Notes: generated from the letters alone by a model not told the origin. Numbered from the stretch's first letter, positions 1 through 6,936 are shown. The stretch is DNA of 38,896 nt from JANYCD01 sp043738385 (GCA_043738385.1 JAYUGL010000068.1:1-38896), one strand, 5' to 3'. Translations and numbers: made by a program.

Positions 1-2
1 AA

Positions 3-98
3 ATGCATTTGCGTGGCCCCATTCAACTTCCTGGCATCGATCTTTGTACCCATGCCTCCTTTAACGTACTACGCACTATTTGGTGCACACGTCAGTAA
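3..98 (+). CDS. 3' end of an unidentified cassette ORF (partial)
   Basis: The frame is open from the window edge to a TAA at 96-98. It could be a short 31-residue ORF starting at the ATG at position 3 or the tail of a longer gene that begins outside the window. No family is recognised. The reason to record it is its stop codon: TAA lies inside the R''-like box of the attC-like site that follows, which is where the coding sequence of an integron gene cassette normally ends. The zinc-finger gene downstream ends in its own attC-like site in the same way. Chance openness over about 95 bases is quite possible, so confidence is low. Confidence 0.3.
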   Translation: MHLRGPIQLPGIDLCTHASFNVLRTIWCTRQ

Positions 99-152
99 CC
101 AGCAGTTGCAGGGGACGCCCCAAAGCGGGCGTCCCTGAACCACACGTTGAGG
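93..152 (+). repeat. attC-like integron recombination site 1
   Basis: This imperfect inverted repeat folds like an integron attC site. The outer boxes AAC (97-99) and GTT (146-148) pair. Two 5-base unpaired spacers (100-104 and 141-145) face each other. The inner stem pairs 105-120 with 127-140, with two extra bases (G108 and G111) bulging from the left arm only. The core GGGACGCCC/GGGCGTCCC stem is perfect with a 6-base loop. One-sided extrahelical bases in the L'' arm are the hallmark of attC recognition by integron integrases. The R' box is GTTGAGG, one mismatch from GTTRRRY; the R'' box fits its consensus less well. No T-run follows, so a terminator is unlikely. Confidence 0.6.
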
Positions 153-327
153 CTGTAGGAAAAGGCCTTCCGAAAAGTTTGCATCGTCATGACCAAAAAT
201 CGATCTCTCAAAACGCCCTGTAGCGGCCGATCTCCAAGCAGTGAATTGTCAATGGACCCCATAAGTCATAGCGCATCGACCCCTGATGGGGTTTGTCTAC
301 AGCGTCGTTAGTCGTAGCATTCGAAAA

Positions 328-729
328 ATGGCCAAGAAGGCAAAACAATCCAAAGTATTTCGGTGCCCCGTCTGCAATAGTAGCTTGCCGCTCGGACCTG
401 CCACCCTTGCTCGCCACATCCGAATTGCTCATGGAAGGGAACTGGCGGCAGTAGATTGCGAACGAATGATTGCTGAGAATCTCAGCCAGATACCACCGGA
501 GGCAAAGAAGCTGCCTAAGCTTGAACTCAGTACACGAAGCCCGCGTTTTTTGAGTGACTGGGGAAGATGCGATCTTTGTGGACAGTCTTCTACCCGTCGT
601 TGGCTATTCGAGAAAACGACGCGCGGTGAGGTTATTGTTTGTGTGTCATGCCGTGAACGCATGACCCATAAAAGCAAAAATGAAGCCCTTGATTCATGGG
701 CTCGGCTACCAGGTAGCTATGGCGGCTAA
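328..729 (+). CDS. Small zinc-finger protein in an integron-type cassette
   Basis: A 133-residue basic protein with two metal-binding motifs. An N-terminal C2H2 finger (CPVC followed by HIRIAH) lies near residues 14-36, and a C4 knuckle (CDLC, later CVSC) near residues 82-109. Such fingers suggest nucleic-acid or protein binding, but no named family is recognised and no function is assigned. An in-frame ATG at 286 would add 14 residues; 328 is preferred because the lysine-rich MAKKAK start leads straight into the finger. Neither start has a clear Shine-Dalgarno. The stop TAA (727-729) is embedded in the R'' box of the attC-like site that follows, the arrangement expected for a gene cassette. 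A 40-codon ORF at 189-311 lies between the cassette boundary and this gene and is not called. Confidence 0.65.
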   Translation: MAKKAKQSKVFRCPVCNSSLPLGPATLARHIRIAHGRELAAVDCERMIAENLSQIPPEAKKLPKLELSTRSPRFLSDWGRCDLCGQSSTRRWLFEKTTRGEVIVCVSCRERMTHKSKNEALDSWARLPGSYGG

Positions 730-795
730 CCATCCGCTCCAGTGGGACGCTACGCCAGCAAGTCGGCTTCGCGCCCCTGAGCTTGAGCGTTGCGC
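724..795 (+). repeat. attC-like integron recombination site 2
   Basis: This is a strong structural match to attC. The R'' box GGCTAAC (724-730) and R' box GTTGCGC (789-795) each fit the consensus RYYYAAC/GTTRRRY at six of seven positions. Unpaired spacers 731-735 and 783-788 follow. The inner L''/L' arms pair continuously (736-750 with 771-782) once three bases on the left arm, C740, T743 and A747, are left extrahelical. The 20-base apical region can itself pair GCC with GGC. Exactly this geometry (one-sided extrahelical bases, symmetric spacers, variable tip) defines attC sites. Together with site 1 it delimits a cassette of about 640 bp. Confidence 0.72.
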
Positions 796-1179
796 AAGTA
801 AACGAACTTTGAATTTCTAGCCGAATAATTCATCATCGGTGAAATCGGCACGGCGCCAGTTCCCCGTCGGATCCGCCGAGCGGAGGACTGTCCGACTGGG
901 GAAGTCCGGCTGTTTGAGCCGAAGGCGAGTTCAGAAACCGGTCGGTTGGATAGTCTGGAGCGAGGGAAGCCCGTCGATGGAGACATCTCGATCACCCGAA
1001 GCGGTGACCCGGACGGGGGTAGGGCCGGGGGTGTGGGTAGACGTCAAGTACATGGGTAGCAAAGTTGGCGAAATCCAAACTTCGCAAAGCAGTCCAAACA
1101 TGGACATCCTTTTGCCGCATGGGTATCCTTTGCAAACTGCAACTTGTCGCAATCAGGTTAATGCTTCCCGGGAGGTTTT
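796..1179. other. Non-coding stretch between attC-like site 2 and hicB
   Basis: No convincing gene is seen on either strand. The long open frames here lack ribosome-binding sites and recognisable protein sequence. A small hairpin is possible at 1084-1114 (GCAAAG and GTCC arms), but it lacks the paired AAC/GTT outer boxes of an attC site. The stretch at 1005-1050 is rich in G runs. The last bases contain GGGAGG, the ribosome-binding site of hicB. This segment could be the start of a further, degraded cassette; I see no feature that proves it. Confidence 0.4.
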
Positions 1180-1386
1180 ATGTCAGATATTCACTTTGTC
1201 GTTGAAGAGGCGTCCGAGGGTGGCTATACCGCCAAGGCAGTCAACGAGGATATCTTCACGGAGGCCGATGACCTTCCAGCCTTGCGCGCGAATATTCGTG
1301 ACGCTGTCCATTGCCATTTCGATGAAGGCAATGCACCGGGTGTGATTCACCTCCACTTTACCCGTGAGGAAGTCATCGCCGCATGA
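1180..1386 (+). CDS. HicB-like antitoxin (short form)
   Basis: A 68-residue acidic protein directly upstream of a HicA toxin. The strand-rich start (IHFVVEEASEGGYTAKAV) and the later HFDEGNAP segment resemble the partial RNase H-like fold of HicB antitoxins, which bind and block HicA. The protein ends soon after that fold and has no helix-turn-helix or ribbon-helix-helix tail, so it probably cannot act as an autonomous operator-binding repressor. The ATG is preceded by a good Shine-Dalgarno (GGGAGG, 1170-1175). The gene overlaps hicA by four bases (ATGA), so translation of the two is probably coupled. Antitoxin-first order is one of the known hic arrangements. The fold assignment is by pattern and context only. 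Confidence 0.7.
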   Translation: MSDIHFVVEEASEGGYTAKAVNEDIFTEADDLPALRANIRDAVHCHFDEGNAPGVIHLHFTREEVIAA

Positions 1387-1622
1387 GGCTGCCCCGCGAC
1401 GTATCCGGGGCTGATCTGGCGAAGAGACTGGAGCGATTCGGTTACCGGATTACGCGGCAGACTGGCAGCCATCTGAGACTGAGTTATTCAGAACCGCCGG
1501 AACATCATGTCACGATTCCTGCGCACGACGCACTACGGGTGGGAACGCTGGCGAGCATCCTGCAAGCGGTCGCTATGCGTCATGGCATCAGCAAGGACGC
1601 GTTACTGAACAAACTTTTTTAA
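1383..1622 (+). CDS. hicA: HicA mRNA interferase toxin
   Basis: A 79-residue basic protein with the double-stranded-RNA-binding-like fold of HicA (YcfA) toxins, which cleave mRNA. The diagnostic pieces are present: RLERFGYRITRQTGSH followed by LRLSY, with the catalytic-type histidine in GSH near residue 30, then a VTIPAHDALRVGTL segment and a C-terminal helix. Length is typical. It starts inside the hicB stop (ATGA overlap). Its TAA stop (1620-1622) overlaps, on the opposite strand, the original stop codon of the rpiA remnant (1619-1621), so the module abuts that relic exactly. Confidence 0.88.
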   Translation: MRLPRDVSGADLAKRLERFGYRITRQTGSHLRLSYSEPPEHHVTIPAHDALRVGTLASILQAVAMRHGISKDALLNKLF

Positions 1623-2047
1623 CGCAACACAGTCTTCACACCCTTAGCCGTCGCCAGAAACAGCACATCCGCGCCGCGTCATGCAAACAACCCGTTCGTA
1701 ACAACACCGACAATCTGATTCACTGTCGTTTCAAAAGCAACCGGATCAACAATCGACAGTCCCTTCACATCGAGAATGACGTTGCCGTTGTCGGTGACAA
1801 AGCCCTCACGCAGTTGCGGTTGGCCGCTGAGCTTCGTCAACTCCCTTGCCACGTTGGCGCACGCCATAGTAATCACTTCCACCGGTAGCGGAAACTTCCC
1901 CATCGTTGTCACCAGCTTGCTCTGGTCGCAGATGCAGACGAAAGTCTTCGCCGCCGCCCTTGATCATCGCCAGCTTGCCGGTGATTTCGTCAGCGCCATC
2001 GACATAGAGCGGGATGTCGTCCACATCGTTGAGATCGACTACCGGAA
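1619..2047 (-). pseudogene. rpiA: Decayed ribose-5-phosphate isomerase A remnant
   Basis: Three blocks of RpiA can be read on the minus strand. The first, DIPLYVDGADEI through MIKGGG, lies at about 1935-2047. The second, FVCICD through VVTNGLFA, lies in another frame at about 1682-1940. The tail, RGADVLFLATAKGVKTVLR, lies at 1622-1678 after an internal TGA (1679-1681) that probably replaced an Arg codon. Between blocks one and two the TREKIVAA region is missing, and the deletion shifts the frame. The N-terminal half is gone: the remnant begins where purU stops (the purU TAG is at 2039-2041, in a different frame). RpiA interconverts ribose-5-phosphate and ribulose-5-phosphate. This copy cannot encode an active enzyme; a functional rpiA presumably lies elsewhere. 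Confidence 0.88.
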
Positions 2048-2899
2048 TACGACGGTCTTGTTCCCATGAACGAGAACGCGATCCTCAAGGTGATAACGCA
2101 GTCCTCTTGCCAAGACGGCCTTCTCGATGTCCTTGCCATACCGCACCATGTCTTCCACCGAATCGGAGTGGTCGACGCGGATTACGTCCTGCTCGATGAT
2201 CGGGCCCTGATCCAGATCGGCGGTCACGTAGTGGCAGGTGGCGCCGATCAGCTTCACGCCGCGCTCGTAGGCCTGATGATAGGGCTTGGCGCCGACGAAG
2301 CTGGGCAGGAAGCTGTGATGGATGTTGAGAATATGGCCCGGATAGGCGGCGCACAATTCCGGCACGAGGATCTGCATGTAGCGGGCGAGCACCATGGTGT
2401 CGCCGCGCGCTTCCTCAAACAGGCGCCGCACTTCGTCGTAGCCTTTTGCCTTGTTGTCGGGTGTGATTGGGACATGGTGAAACGGAATGCCATGCCATTC
2501 GACGAAGCCCTTGAAGGTGTCGTGATTCGAAATCACGCAGGGAATCTCGATATCCAGTTCCTTGCTCTGCCAGCGTGCCAGCAGATCGTAGAGACAATGC
2601 TCCTGCTTGCTGACCAGCACCACCACCCGTTTTTTTACGGCAGAATCGGACAGCGTCCAATCCATTTCCAGCGCTTTGGCGACAACGCTGAATCGTTGGC
2701 GAAATTCGGCCAGGTCAAACGGCAACGAGTCGGCGCGTATTTCGATGCGCATGAAATAACGTTGCGCTTCGTCATCGGCGTGATAGCTGGATTCGAGTAT
2801 CCAGCCGCTGTGCCCGGCGATGAAACCGGAGACGCGGGCGATGATGCCTACCCGATCGGGGCAGGAGGCTGTGAGCGTGTAGAAGCGTTTGCGATGCAT
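2039..2899 (-). CDS. purU: Formyltetrahydrofolate deformylase
   Basis: A 286-residue cytosolic enzyme that hydrolyses 10-formyltetrahydrofolate to formate and tetrahydrofolate, supplying formate for purine synthesis and balancing one-carbon pools. An N-terminal ACT domain (residues 5-85, SCPDRVGIIARVSGFI) is followed by a formyltransferase-fold domain with SNHD near residue 132. The catalytic Asn-His pair sits in LNIHHSFLPSF and the catalytic Asp in TADLDQGPIIEQD. Length matches E. coli PurU (280). The start at 2899 (MHRKRFYTLTASC) is chosen because the upstream in-frame extension runs through the inverted repeat and has no family similarity. The gene ends against the rpiA relic. Confidence 0.95.
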   Translation of the reverse strand: MHRKRFYTLTASCPDRVGIIARVSGFIAGHSGWILESSYHADDEAQRYFMRIEIRADSLPFDLAEFRQRFSVVAKALEMDWTLSDSAVKKRVVVLVSKQEHCLYDLLARWQSKELDIEIPCVISNHDTFKGFVEWHGIPFHHVPITPDNKAKGYDEVRRLFEEARGDTMVLARYMQILVPELCAAYPGHILNIHHSFLPSFVGAKPYHQAYERGVKLIGATCHYVTADLDQGPIIEQDVIRVDHSDSVEDMVRYGKDIEKAVLARGLRYHLEDRVLVHGNKTVVFR

Positions 2900-2909
2900 G
2901 GGTTTTTCA

Positions 2910-3028
2910 GTGAGGAGTGAAGAGTGAGGAGGCAGGAGTAGAACCGCCGGTCGCCACGCTCGGAGCGTTTTCCCCACCATTGCCTTTACTCATCATTTCT
3001 CCTTACTCCTCACTCTTCACTCCTCACC
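2910..3028. repeat. Inverted repeat between purU and thrH
   Basis: The arms GAGGAGTGAAGAGTGAGGAG at 2912-2931 and its reverse complement at about 3006-3026 are a perfect inverted match of at least 20 bp, flanking about 75 bases. The arms are low-complexity purine runs of GAGGAGTGA units. The right arm enters the thrH gene and supplies its last codons (GEE) and stop. The two genes are both on the minus strand, so the structure lies in the thrH-purU leader region. It could form a cruciform or RNA hairpin, but no T-run marks it as a terminator. The intervening bases hold no ORF. Confidence 0.75.
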
Positions 3029-3634
3029 AATCTTTTTACTTGCTTTCAATATTTCGTTTTTCAGTTCTGCGTAGTTCATCGTCACCGGAAATTGCGGAAA
3101 CTCGCGGATCACGTTTTCCGGCGGGTGGAACAGGATGCCGGCGTGGGCTTCGCGGAGCATGGCGGTGTCGTTGTAGGAATCACCAGCGGCGATCACCTTG
3201 AAGTTGAGTTCCTTGAAGCGCCTCACGGCTTCCGCCTTCTGGTTGGGCATGCGCAGATGGTAATTGACCAGCAGCCCCTTGGCATCCGCTTCGAGCTTGT
3301 GACAAAACAACGTGGGCATGCCCAATTGCTCCATCAACGGCATGGCAAACTCGTAGAAGGTGTCGGACAAAATGATGACCTGAAATTGTTTGCGCAGGTC
3401 GTCGAGAAGATCCTTCGCGCCCGGCATCGGCCCCATCGCGGCGATGACTTTCTGGATATTCGGCAAGCCCAATTTATGCTCGGCGAGAATGGCCAGCCGG
3501 TACTTCATCAGCTTGTCGTAGTCCGGCTCGTCGCGGGTGGTGCGGCGCAATTCCGGGATACCGGTGCGATTGGAAAATTCGATCCAGATCTCGGGGACCA
3601 GCACTCCTTCAAGGTCGAGGCAGACGAGTTGCAC
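3017..3634 (-). CDS. thrH: ThrH-type phosphoserine phosphatase / homoserine phosphotransferase
   Basis: A 205-residue HAD-superfamily protein. ThrH dephosphorylates phosphoserine and can pass the phosphoryl group to homoserine. HAD motif I is seen as DLEGVLVPE (residues 7-15; ThrH has DLEG rather than DxD), motif II as ILSDTFYEF (about 88-96), and motif III/IV as GDSYNDTAML (about 152-161). Length is normal for the family. The C-terminal residues IGEE and the stop fall in the arm of the inverted repeat, so the native end may have been altered slightly without loss of catalytic motifs. The neighbours purU (one-carbon) and thrH (Ser/Thr) have loosely linked metabolism. Confidence 0.92.
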   Translation of the reverse strand: MQLVCLDLEGVLVPEIWIEFSNRTGIPELRRTTRDEPDYDKLMKYRLAILAEHKLGLPNIQKVIAAMGPMPGAKDLLDDLRKQFQVIILSDTFYEFAMPLMEQLGMPTLFCHKLEADAKGLLVNYHLRMPNQKAEAVRRFKELNFKVIAAGDSYNDTAMLREAHAGILFHPPENVIREFPQFPVTMNYAELKNEILKASKKIGEE

Positions 3635-3673
3635 GGAGTCGCTCCTGTTCGCAAAGCGGCGGATTTTACGCGA

Positions 3674-4004
3674 TCAATCCAGGGTGCGCCGGTAGAAGCG
3701 CAGGCCGATGGCGATCACCGCCACCATGAAGGCGACGATGGGCCAGTCGCGCTTGTAGCGCTTTGGCATTGGCATCGGCCTGACTCAACGCGGCAATCTC
3801 GATGGCCCGTTCCAGGGGGAATAGCGGAGCATCGACGGTTATCGATTGACCACGCGTCACCGATAGGGTTTCCAGCATGCCGCCGATCGGCGATGCGACT
3901 TGCACGTAGTCGTCCTCGACATAACCTTGGAACTGATCATGCGGAGCTTCGCCGCACCCCGCCAGGGTCAAGGCAAATATCTCGACCGTGATCCAAAACC
4001 TCAT
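3674..4004 (-). pseudogene. Fused remnant: HlyD-type lipoprotein start joined to a membrane-protein tail
   Basis: The minus strand begins with a lipoprotein signal (MRFWITVEIFALTLAGC) after a GAGG ribosome-binding site. It continues as the N-terminal part of an HlyD/YbhG-type periplasmic adaptor (QGYVEDDYVQVASPIGG, then LSVTRGQ) to about residue 75. At about 3765-3775 the sequence jumps out of frame into RYKRDWPIVAFMVAVIAIGL, then RFYRRTLD and a TGA at 3674. That is one transmembrane helix and a tail, like the end of an ABC-2 permease. Adaptor, ATPase and permease genes often form one operon, so the simplest reading is a single large deletion. Identity of the tail protein is inferred. The unshifted frame runs on to 3666 as a meaningless extension. 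Confidence 0.72.
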
Positions 4005-4062
4005 TATTGCCTCGTTCACGGTGGTCGCCAGACTAGCAAATCCACAGGCATCATGGATGCGG

Positions 4063-4371
4063 TTAGTGGTAGTCCTCTTCCCGCTGGTGACGCACGGCGA
4101 GAATGGTCACGTTTCGCGTGTCCTGAATCTCGAACAACGCCACATAGCCGGAACTCCCGAAGGGACTGATCAACTCGCGCAGGAAGGAACTGCCGGAACC
4201 GTCGACGGCTTTGCGACAAGAGAACGGAAAGACTTCCAGCAATTCGACCGCCTTGGCAATCGCAGCTTCGGCGCGCTCGGCTGCGGGAATATCCTGCTCG
4301 ATCAGAAAATCAAACAAACGTAACAGGTCTGCTTCCGCTTCGTGGGTAAAGCGGACCCGGAAGCGAGTCAT
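4063..4371 (-). CDS. ParE/RelE-family toxin
   Basis: A 102-residue protein of the RelE/ParE superfamily. It opens with the typical RFRVRFTHEAEADLLRLFDF strand-helix pattern, continues with an amphipathic helix (AIAKAVELLEVFPFSCRK), and ends with strands YVALFEIQD and VTILAVRHQREEDY, the signature end of ParE proteins. ParE toxins poison DNA gyrase, whereas RelE relatives cleave mRNA; the family resemblance here favours ParE, but the target is not shown. The start overlaps the upstream antitoxin stop by four bases (ATGA), indicating a coupled two-gene module. Confidence 0.88.
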   Translation of the reverse strand: MTRFRVRFTHEAEADLLRLFDFLIEQDIPAAERAEAAIAKAVELLEVFPFSCRKAVDGSGSSFLRELISPFGSSGYVALFEIQDTRNVTILAVRHQREEDYH

Positions 4372-4646
4372 GCAGTAACGGTACGCCCCTTGCGGGCCTT
4401 GTCGAGACGCCGGGTAAGCTTGTCCAATACCGCAGCCGACGAAACGTACTTGCCGGATTTTTTCGCCGCGGCGGCCGAGGCCAGCCCGCGTTCGATGAAG
4501 GCTTGCTGCGCCTGACGAAACTCAACATTGCGCCGCACGGCTTCCTCGACGAAGCCGGACAGCGTCTCACCTGTACGAAGCAATTCTTCGGCGGCCTGAC
4601 GTAGTTCGGGCGAAACACGCACAGCGGGGATGGCGGCAGTCTTCAT
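4368..4646 (-). CDS. Ribbon-helix-helix antitoxin partner of the ParE-like toxin
   Basis: A 92-residue protein beginning MKTAAIPAVRVSPELRQAAE, a ribbon-helix-helix (CopG/ParD-like) DNA-binding start, followed by LLRTGETLSGFVEEAVRRNV and a basic, alanine-rich C-terminus (residues 55-92) expected to wrap the toxin. The start at 4646 is preferred over an upstream ATG (4694) because the family N-terminus begins there and GGACGG lies upstream as a weak ribosome-binding site. The gene is first in the module and probably represses it. AT-rich bases 4650-4690 are the likely promoter/operator, but no clear -35/-10 pair is visible. Confidence 0.85.
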   Translation of the reverse strand: MKTAAIPAVRVSPELRQAAEELLRTGETLSGFVEEAVRRNVEFRQAQQAFIERGLASAAAAKKSGKYVSSAAVLDKLTRRLDKARKGRTVTA

Positions 4647-4802
4647 GGTCCGTCCTTTTGCATTACATTTGTGATGCGATAGTGCATGAGTCACCGTGAA
4701 ATGGCAAGCCGTTCAGTGGCCGCCTGTTGCGAGTTAATGAGTTGTCCGGTTGTGTAGCACGCCATCTGTCCGGTTGTCATAGTGCCTCGAAGGGGGCACG
4801 AC

Positions 4803-4952
4803 ATGAGACGGACGGAACTGCTACAGGTGATCTTTCCCACGAACACCGTCATCAAGCACTTCAAGGATCGGAACTTGGATGCGTTCAAGAGTACGGAGCG
4901 TCTCTACGTTGCTGTCACACGCGCACGTTTTAGCGCGACGTTTGTTGAATAG
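4803..4952 (+). pseudogene. C-terminal remnant of a UvrD/PcrA-superfamily helicase
   Basis: Only about 49 codons remain. IFPTNTVIKHFKD and ERLYVAVTRARFSATFV correspond to the end of superfamily I helicases: the second block is motif VI, whose Arg contacts ATP. The frame stops at TAG 4950-4952. Immediately upstream, the same frame reads non-helicase sequence and hits a stop, so more than 90% of the gene is gone. The adjacent 4740-4780 stretch carries a short direct repeat (TGTCCGGTTGT at 4742 and 4768). With the exporter remnant and the toxin-antitoxin pair next to it, this looks like a scar left by repeated insertion and deletion. Confidence 0.7.
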
Positions 4953-4999
4953 GTGCTAGCGTCTTCACCATTCATGAATACCGAGCCGAAAACGGCAGC

Positions 5000-6895
5000 C
5001 TACGGCACCAACGTATCCAGCGCTTCCTGCGTTTGTAGCCAGCGTGCCTCTACCTTCTCGATGGACTGCGTTAATTCAGCTTGCCGCTTAAGCAATCCTT
5101 CCAGCAAGGCCTTGTCGGACGATGCATACAAAGCCGGATCGGCCAGTCGCGTGTCGAGCAGCGCTTTTTCTGCTTGCCAAGCGGTCAACTGTTTTTCCAG
5201 TTTCTCGTTTTCCTTGAGCAGCGGACGCCGCTTCTCCTGCACCGCCTGACGCTCTGCGTCGCTGCTGCCACCTGCCGGTCGAGCAGCATCCTTTTTCTTG
5301 GTCGGGGGCGGCGCAGCGCGCTGCTTGCCGAGCCAGGCTGCGTATTCATCAAGGTCGCCGTCGAAAGGCTGTACCGCGCCATCGGCCACCAGAAATAGTT
5401 CGTCGGCCGTGGTGCGCAGCAAGTGCCGGTCATGCGACACCAGGATCATCCCGGCGTCGGTCTCCTGCAAGGCGAGGGTCAGCGCCTCGCGCATTTCCAG
5501 ATCGAGGTGATTGGTCGGTTCATCAAGCAGCAGCAGGTTGGGCTTTTGCCAGATCAGTAGTGCCAGTGCCAGCCGCGATTTCTCGCCGCCGGAAAAACGG
5601 CCGCAGGGCGAGGACGCAAAGTCGCCACGAAAATCGAAGCCGCCGAGGAAGTCGCGCAGTTCCTGTTCGCGTGTTCTTGGATCAAGACGAACCATGTGTT
5701 GCAACGGCGACTCATCCGGCCGCAGTTGTTCGATCTGGTGCTGGGCGAAGTAGCCGATGCGCAGACCCTTGCCTTCGAGCCGTTCGCCGGCCAGCGGCTT
5801 GAGCTCGCCAGCCAGTAGTTTTATTAGCGTCGACTTGCCGGCCCCGTTACGACCGAGCAGGGCGATACGTTCACCGGGACGAATGGTGAGTTTGATGTCG
5901 CCGAGCACAATGTGATCGCCGTAACCGGCGGCGACATCGTGCACCGTCAACAACGGATCGGGGCTGGAAACCGGCTCGCGAAAACGAAACGTAAACGGTG
6001 TGTCGACGTGCGCTGCCGCGACTTCTTCCATCCGCGCCAGCGCCTTGATGCGACTTTGTGCCTGACGCGCCTTGGTGGCCTTGGCGCGGAAACGCTCGAT
6101 GTAACTGTGCAGATGGGCGATCTCGCGTTGCTGCTTTTCATACATCGACTGCTGCAGCGCCAGCCGTTCGGCGCGGGTGCGCTCGAAGGTGGAGTAGTCG
6201 CCGGTGTAAAGCTTAAGCCCCTGCTGCTCAAGATGCAGCACATGACTGACCACCGCATCGAGAAAATCGCGATCGTGCGAGATCAGCAGCAGCGTGCCCT
6301 GATAACTGCGCAGCCAGCCTTCGAGCCACAACACCGCATCGAGATCGAGATGGTTGGTCGGCTCGTCGAGCAGCAACAGGTCGGAGCGGCACATCAGCGC
6401 CCGCGCGAGATTGAGACGCACGCGCCAGCCGCCGGAGAACTCCGCCACCGGACGTTCGAAGTCGTCATCGGTAAAACCCAAACCGTGCATCAGCTCGGCA
6501 GCCCGTGAGCGCGCGGCATAGCCGTCAATCTCGCCATAGCGGCCGTGCAACGTACCGATCAACTCGCCCGCCGCATCATCGTGGCTGGCTTCGGCAACCG
6601 CGAGGTCGCGTTCGATCTGGCGCAGCTCGACGTCGCCGTCGAGCACAAACTCCAGCGCCGCATCCGGCAACGCCGGCGTGTCCTGCGCGACGTGGGCCAC
6701 GGTCCAGCGCGCCGGGAGCTCCAGATCGCCGCTCTCGGCGTGCAACTCGCCGCGCAACAAGGCGAAGAACGATGACTTGCCGCTGCCGTTGGCGCCGGTA
6801 AGACCGATCTTCCAGCCCGCGTTCAATTGCAGGCTGGCCCCCGTGACCAAAGGGGCGCCATTGCGGCTAAAGCTGAGTGAACGCAGGGAGATCAT
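5000..6895 (-). CDS. yheS: YheS-type ABC-F ATPase
   Basis: A 631-residue protein with two ABC ATPase domains and no membrane segments, about the size of E. coli YheS (637). ABC-F proteins bind the ribosomal E site and act on stalled or initiating ribosomes. The first Walker A is GANGSGKSS (about residue 34); the signature is FSGGW and Walker B LLLLDEPTNHLDL (about 180). The charged inter-domain linker is about 240-300. The second Walker A is GRNGAGKST (about 345), with signature FSGGEKS and a second DEPTNHLD. A charged coiled coil ends the protein (about 550-630). The start at 6895 (MISLRSLSF) is preferred to a TTG three codons upstream. The gene lies just downstream of another ABC-F gene. 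Confidence 0.93.
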   Translation of the reverse strand: MISLRSLSFSRNGAPLVTGASLQLNAGWKIGLTGANGSGKSSFFALLRGELHAESGDLELPARWTVAHVAQDTPALPDAALEFVLDGDVELRQIERDLAVAEASHDDAAGELIGTLHGRYGEIDGYAARSRAAELMHGLGFTDDDFERPVAEFSGGWRVRLNLARALMCRSDLLLLDEPTNHLDLDAVLWLEGWLRSYQGTLLLISHDRDFLDAVVSHVLHLEQQGLKLYTGDYSTFERTRAERLALQQSMYEKQQREIAHLHSYIERFRAKATKARQAQSRIKALARMEEVAAAHVDTPFTFRFREPVSSPDPLLTVHDVAAGYGDHIVLGDIKLTIRPGERIALLGRNGAGKSTLIKLLAGELKPLAGERLEGKGLRIGYFAQHQIEQLRPDESPLQHMVRLDPRTREQELRDFLGGFDFRGDFASSPCGRFSGGEKSRLALALLIWQKPNLLLLDEPTNHLDLEMREALTLALQETDAGMILVSHDRHLLRTTADELFLVADGAVQPFDGDLDEYAAWLGKQRAAPPPTKKKDAARPAGGSSDAERQAVQEKRRPLLKENEKLEKQLTAWQAEKALLDTRLADPALYASSDKALLEGLLKRQAELTQSIEKVEARWLQTQEALDTLVP

Positions 6896-6936
6896 GAATG
6901 ACAAAAACCGGTAAGTGGGTGGGCAAGCTGCTCAAG

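Noticed and set aside
189..311. 40-codon ORF upstream of the zinc-finger gene
   Set aside because: No ribosome-binding site and low-complexity Ser/Pro composition; noted but not called.
850..1075. Structured G-rich segment considered as a group II intron or retron RNA
   Set aside because: No domain V-like hairpin, no reverse transcriptase and no convincing long-range pairing were found.
1619..1700. A third attC site after hicA, suggested by TTTTAAC at its stop
   Set aside because: The following bases are explained by the rpiA relic on the other strand, and no paired L boxes or GTT box at the right distance are present.
2066..2920. 284-codon open frame on the plus strand opposite purU
   Set aside because: It is antisense to a clear PurU with all catalytic motifs, and its translation resembles no protein; a GC-rich shadow frame.
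4742..4778. Direct repeat TGTCCGGTTGT as a possible CRISPR or transposon end
   Set aside because: Only two copies, 26 bp apart, with no array or inverted ends.
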